From Bdellovibrionaceae bacterium UBA5009 (GTDB taxonomy: Bacteria > Bdellovibrionota > Bdellovibrionia > Bdellovibrionales > Bdellovibrionaceae): a DNA stretch of 8,940 bases. This document shows, in pieces, positions 6,051 to 8,940 of the stretch (positions within the stretch are counted from its first letter, which is position 1; each line of letters opens with the position of its first letter). Both the position numbers and the translations under genes were made by a program. The stretch is from positions 13,902 to 22,841 of the forward strand of contig DGYJ01000047.1 of the NCBI GenBank assembly GCA_002396665.1, in the 5' to 3' direction. The notes below the pieces were generated by a model. The model was not told where the DNA came from. It saw only the letters and a program-made list of their open reading frames with translations, and did no database searches.

Positions 6051-7838
6051 CTACTGCCCACCGACGAAATTCAATGACCAGTCAGTTAATGTACCAGTCA
6101 CTCCTGTTCTTCCGTCGACAACTCGAAGAGTCCATGTTCCCACCGAACTTTCTTGATAGAAGGCATTCGTTAATAGCACCTGACCCGAATAGTTACTGAT
6201 TCCATCCAATGCACTATTCATATTCATGACAATATTTTTAGTGCCTGAAGGTGATGTGAGTTCGATGGCCAGTTCGCCAATATTTGCATGGGTGATATTT
6301 AATTTTATCTGCAGGGCCTCGATTTTTACATTTGTCGAAACTGTCATTGTATCTGTGACGCCAGCTGCTGAATAATCCGGAATAGCCAAGGAAACTGTGC
6401 GCTTATCCGAAGCATTCCAATTTGACTCGTAATAGGCCCCAATATTTGTTGAAAAATTTTTAGCCATTGCAACAGCCGCATCAACATCAACAAGTCCAAA
6501 GCCGTACCAATTGTGAAAATGAAAACCCGCAGAATTCGTCACCCAGGACTGCTCGTAGATATATCCAGTCGGCGATTTATGATCTGCATAGGCTGTGGCA
6601 CTGACTTGGGTATATAATGGGTTTTCGAAGCTTGTCATTGAAGCGTGATTTTTTTTAGCAGTTTTTGCAAGGATGTATTTAACTTCTCTCCATGTTAAGT
6701 TTGGATTTGCACTTAAAATCAGCGCCACTGCACCTGAAATAATTGGCGCCGCTGACGAGGTTCCATTAAAAGTAGCTGTGTAATTACAGTTAGAATTTCC
6801 ACTTTGACCTTTTTGAAATTTCAATGTTGAACTTGTGTTTGAAATTGCATAGCCAGATGAACACCCAGAAAGATCCGTCGTTGTGATCGCCGGATTCGTC
6901 ACGCCATCTTCCCCTCCTGGTGCAGATATCCAAATATTACTTCCAGGACTTGAATAACTTGCTGCAGTTCCCGATGCAGCTAAGGCCGCAACATTGACTG
7001 TGTACGGTGTAATACTATTCGAATCGAAATTAGCATTTCCTAACCTGTAAGCAGTAGTCACACGATCAGTGACAAGAAAAAAACTGTTTCCTGCTGATCG
7101 CACATAAACTGAACCTTTGCCTGATCTGTAGTTCGTCACGCCATTAAGCAATTGGGTCGTGTATGTTGAGTCTATCGCATAAACAGATTGCTGTTTTCCT
7201 ACCCCCCAGCTTTGATTGTAAACGTCAAAGTCGCCCTTTGCCTGATCGCTTAACAAGATCGCTTTTGTTCCAACGGCATCACGAACACTTGCGACAGCAT
7301 CAGACAAATAGTTTGCACAGGCCACCTGGGCACTTGATGCAACCCCACGACCGCCTTTGTAATTTCCAGCAATAGCCGCAATTAATCCGGCAACACTGGT
7401 TCCATGCTTATCCGAACTTAATAAAGGTTCTGCAGTATTGTCGATATAAGGAGATGCTAAGGAATAATTTTTAGACATATTTCCAAAAAGATAATTTGCA
7501 GTTAGATCCTCGTGACCTGATTGAACTCCATCATCAGAAATTAATACTTTCACTCCAGACCCAAAAACTCCAGAATTCCAAGTTTCTTTTAAATTTATAT
7601 CAATTCCGTTTGTTGGTCTTGCTTTGGAAAATACTGGCTGGCCAGTATTGATCAAATGCCACTGATAGGCCAACAAAGGATCTGGATTACTGAGTGAAGC
7701 CAGCTCGTCATCACTTAATGGAGCACTAGAAACCTTAAAGGCGCTACGCCCACAATTCGTATAAAACACCGTCAAAGACAATGTAAAAAATAGGATATAA
7801 ACTCGTCGAATGATTTTATTCAAATTAATGTTTTTCAT
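6051..7838 (-). CDS. Kexin-like S8 subtilase with P domain, probable lipoprotein, no internal propeptide
   Basis: I take the ATG at 7836-7838 (595 aa). GAGG at 7844-7847 lies 5 bases upstream, and the residues start with a normal signal sequence (MKNINLNKIIRR then a hydrophobic core to residue 25). The core ends in YTNC at Cys29, a non-canonical lipobox. With no Asp at +2, an outer-membrane lipoprotein is likely. The catalytic domain spans about 55-455: Asp102 (ISDDG), His145 (DKHGTS), oxyanion Asn251 (SAGNS) and Ser361 (NGTSSAAP). ANPNLTWREVKY and YGFGLVDVDAA closely match the kexin equivalents. A beta-sandwich P domain fills about 475-593 (IKLNITHANIGELAIELTSPSG ... VGTWTLRVVDGRTG ... L-DWSL). 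The kexin S1 acidic motif SWGPxDDG is replaced by SWGVGKQQ, so dibasic specificity is doubtful. Only about 25 residues lie between Cys29 and the catalytic domain, too few for a propeptide. Cys326 and Cys351 could form a disulfide. Confidence 0.92.
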   Translation of the reverse strand: MKNINLNKIIRRVYILFFTLSLTVFYTNCGRSAFKVSSAPLSDDELASLSNPDPLLAYQWHLINTGQPVFSKARPTNGIDINLKETWNSGVFGSGVKVLISDDGVQSGHEDLTANYLFGNMSKNYSLASPYIDNTAEPLLSSDKHGTSVAGLIAAIAGNYKGGRGVASSAQVACANYLSDAVASVRDAVGTKAILLSDQAKGDFDVYNQSWGVGKQQSVYAIDSTYTTQLLNGVTNYRSGKGSVYVRSAGNSFFLVTDRVTTAYRLGNANFDSNSITPYTVNVAALAASGTAASYSSPGSNIWISAPGGEDGVTNPAITTTDLSGCSSGYAISNTSSTLKFQKGQSGNSNCNYTATFNGTSSAAPIISGAVALILSANPNLTWREVKYILAKTAKKNHASMTSFENPLYTQVSATAYADHKSPTGYIYEQSWVTNSAGFHFHNWYGFGLVDVDAAVAMAKNFSTNIGAYYESNWNASDKRTVSLAIPDYSAAGVTDTMTVSTNVKIEALQIKLNITHANIGELAIELTSPSGTKNIVMNMNSALDGISNYSGQVLLTNAFYQESSVGTWTLRVVDGRTGVTGTLTDWSLNFVGGQ

Positions 7839-8565
7839 CGGGGCCTCGATAAACATCAATTTGCACCAATTCCACACCAAGGCGGTTTGCAAGCTCAGCA
7901 TCTTTTAAAAGCTCGTCTAAATTTTCTGCTCTGAAAAAGTAAATGCCAATTTCTTTGGTTTCGTAGACAGGAGACTTGTTCAAATTTTGAAATAGCTGTT
8001 GGGGATCGCTATTTTTATTCATTTTGACTGAATAAAGGCCTGATAAAATTGCAAAGTTTTTTGATTCGTAGCCATACAAAGGCAAGGGAAATTGTTTTAT
8101 TTGGTCACGCTTTGAATCGTGTTTATCAGAATACAAAGAATAGGGCCCAAGTTTTGCGATCTGATCTTTTTTCGTATTCATAGAATCATCTGTCCTGTGC
8201 ACAACGCTGACATTCTTGATGATCGCCCAATCAGACAAGCCCAAGCTCGAAGGCAATTTTAAAAGACGATCCTCTGGGATGGCAATTTTTTGCTTGGGTT
8301 GCAATGGAATGTTTCCTGGTAGAACTAGGTTTCGCCCTTGGACATTTCTTGTGGTATCAATTTCCTCTGGCGTATCTTGGTGATTTTGATAAGAGGCCAC
8401 TTCGCGTTGCTTTTTAATTTCATTATTTCGGGATAATGGGTGAACTTCAGATTCTTTTAAAATGGAAGTTGTCTGGGTTTTGCCTTCAGAGGAGAAAAAG
8501 TATTTTGATGCTAAAATAGCTACAGCAACTAAAAAAGCAATTCCACTTTTTCTGCGAAAGCTCAC
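7825..8565 (-). CDS. Membrane-anchored protein with propeptide-like C-terminus, putative subtilase partner
   Basis: This 246-aa protein starts at the GTG 8563-8565, fixed by AGGGGAG 5 bases upstream. Residues 1-6 are basic and 8-24 hydrophobic (a signal anchor, or an uncleaved export signal without lipobox), so the rest is periplasmic. Residues 25-95 are polar and low in predicted structure. From about 160 to 241 it resembles the propeptide of bacterial P-domain subtilases: PLYGYESKNFAILSGLYSVKM, then IYFFRAENLDELLKDAELAN and GVELVQIDVYRGP, i.e. two strands and a helix ending in the 'GV..V.P...R' turn that normally precedes the catalytic domain. This resemblance is by eye and needs a profile search. 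It overlaps the subtilase gene by 14 bases, so both are translated together. The likely role is folding chaperone or inhibitor of the downstream protease; an unrelated envelope protein is the alternative. Confidence 0.75.
   Translation of the reverse strand: MSFRRKSGIAFLVAVAILASKYFFSSEGKTQTTSILKESEVHPLSRNNEIKKQREVASYQNHQDTPEEIDTTRNVQGRNLVLPGNIPLQPKQKIAIPEDRLLKLPSSLGLSDWAIIKNVSVVHRTDDSMNTKKDQIAKLGPYSLYSDKHDSKRDQIKQFPLPLYGYESKNFAILSGLYSVKMNKNSDPQQLFQNLNKSPVYETKEIGIYFFRAENLDELLKDAELANRLGVELVQIDVYRGPDEKH
7844..7847 (-). promoter_or_regulatory. Ribosome binding site of the subtilase inside the upstream gene
   Basis: On the minus strand GAGG lies 5 bases before the ATG at 7838, within the last codons of the upstream gene. 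It decides the subtilase start and rules against the longer reading from 7901, whose extra 21 residues would bury the signal sequence. Confidence 0.7.
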
Positions 8566-8570
8566 AATGA

Positions 8571-8577
8571 CTCCCCT
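8571..8577 (-). promoter_or_regulatory. Strong ribosome binding site for a GTG start
   Basis: AGGGGAG (minus strand) lies 5 bases before the GTG at 8565. It confirms the GTG start of the membrane-anchored protein, for which there is no suitable ATG nearby. Confidence 0.75.
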
Positions 8578-8626
8578 AGTAATATCCTATCGGAAGGTCT
8601 GGGTTTTTTCTGAAATTCTTCATAGC

Positions 8627-8676
8627 AAAATCTCAAGACGGGATGGTCACTCTGCGGTGTTTCAATTTGAGATTTT
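8627..8676. repeat. Perfect 10-bp inverted repeat with 30-base spacer
   Basis: AAAATCTCAA at 8627-8636 is the exact reverse complement of TTGAGATTTT at 8667-8676. Centre-to-centre distance is 40 bases, close to four helical turns. Each arm carries an outward-facing TTGAGA; the right one could be the -35 of the + strand promoter. The spacer is too long and the context wrong for a terminator, so a pair of operator half-sites is more likely. Chance remains possible because the arms are AT-rich. Confidence 0.45.
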
Positions 8677-8693
8677 TAGAATATAAGTATAGT
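8667..8693 (+). promoter_or_regulatory. Putative promoter of the right-edge gene
   Basis: TTGAGA (8667-8672) and TATAGT (8688-8693) are separated by 15 bases, a little short, and sit just upstream of GAGGAG (8701-8706) and the ATG at 8715. An alternative -10 is TATAAG at 8682. The right arm of the inverted repeat covers the -35. Confidence 0.35.
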
Positions 8694-8714
8694 CTTTTCT
8701 GAGGAGAATTTCTA

Positions 8715-8940
8715 ATGACCAAAAAACACTGTATTTTCATTCTAATTCAAATTTTATGCTTCTCTGGCCTTGCTGCAAATCCGTCCTACTCTGGCCACGG
8801 AGAAGGTTCAGTCTCAAAAGAGGATTTAAAAGCCTACGCCCCAGCCCCTTTACCCGCATCAATTGCATCAAAAATCAGCTCGATGATTGATATCGTAGCC
8901 CCTGGGGCAGGAATGCTTCACCCCAATGGGAAGTCGATGT
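8715..8940 (+). CDS. Secreted protein, N-terminal part (possible S9-type beta-propeller peptidase), cut by right edge
   Basis: The ATG at 8715 follows GAGGAG by 8 bases and the frame stays open for 75 codons to the window end. Residues 1-21 form a signal peptide (MTKKHC, then a hydrophobic IFILIQILCFSGLAA), probably cleaved after Ala20 or Ala21. The mature N-terminus is rich in Ala, Pro and Ser (to about 50). It then reads IDIVAPGAGMLHPNGKSM, which recalls the 'SPDGK' blades opening the beta-propeller of S9 dipeptidyl aminopeptidases and of TolB-like proteins. This assignment rests on one short segment. It is divergent from the subtilase pair. Confidence 0.7.
   Translation, partial: MTKKHCIFILIQILCFSGLAANPSYSGHGEGSVSKEDLKAYAPAPLPASIASKISSMIDIVAPGAGMLHPNGKSM

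Larger units (their letters stand above)
8566..8714. promoter_or_regulatory. Divergent control region between protease pair and secreted protein gene
   Basis: These 149 bases hold no gene. They contain the ribosome site of the minus-strand pair at the left, a perfect 10-bp inverted repeat (8627-8636 and 8667-8676), and a putative + strand promoter and ribosome site at the right. Both gene sets encode exported proteins, so shared regulation from here is plausible. Confidence 0.6.

Noticed and set aside
7839..7901. Longer start for the subtilase at 7901
   Set aside because: It adds 21 residues before a normal signal sequence, and the good ribosome site belongs to the ATG at 7838.

Overview
The window is a dense stretch of bacterial chromosome with ten protein genes, two of them cut by the window edges. 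Intergenic gaps are 5 to 150 bases. I see no RNA gene, insertion sequence, CRISPR array or phage gene. Base composition is moderately AT-rich. The gene styles suggest a member of the Bdellovibrionota (Bdellovibrio-like predators): a lipoprotein signal ending in Thr-Asn-Cys, a CPAF-like S41 peptidase, a P-domain subtilase, and an unrecognised protein with a lysine tail and a Cys/His cluster. That placement is inference from gene content, not from a marker gene.

Layout. Left edge, + strand: the 3' end of a CPAF-like S41 peptidase (to 523). Its stop codon interlocks with the stop of a convergent minus-strand gene. Minus strand, 520-2394: a 277-aa lysine-rich, acidic, Cys/His-cluster protein lies downstream of a 334-aa exported beta-rich protein. 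Plus strand, 2483-6040: thiolase, then scoA and scoB (3-oxoacid CoA-transferase subunits) with 5-6 base gaps, then 37 bases later a cyclic-nucleotide-binding protein with a TTG start. Minus strand, 6051-8565: a 246-aa membrane-anchored protein overlaps by 14 bases a 595-aa kexin-like subtilase. A divergent 149-base control region with a perfect 10-bp inverted repeat follows. The right edge holds the first 75 codons of a secreted protein on the + strand.

How the genes work together. The thiolase and CoA-transferase together convert acetoacetate plus succinyl-CoA to acetoacetyl-CoA and then to two acetyl-CoA, the ketone-body or short-chain acid route. The adjacent CRP-type sensor may tie this to cAMP. 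The subtilase lacks room for its own propeptide. The translationally coupled upstream gene ends in a segment that looks like a subtilase propeptide, so the two probably form a protease plus detached chaperone/inhibitor pair. This is the most interesting system in the window. The S41 peptidase, the subtilase and the possible S9 peptidase would suit an organism that digests other cells, but predation itself cannot be read from this sequence.
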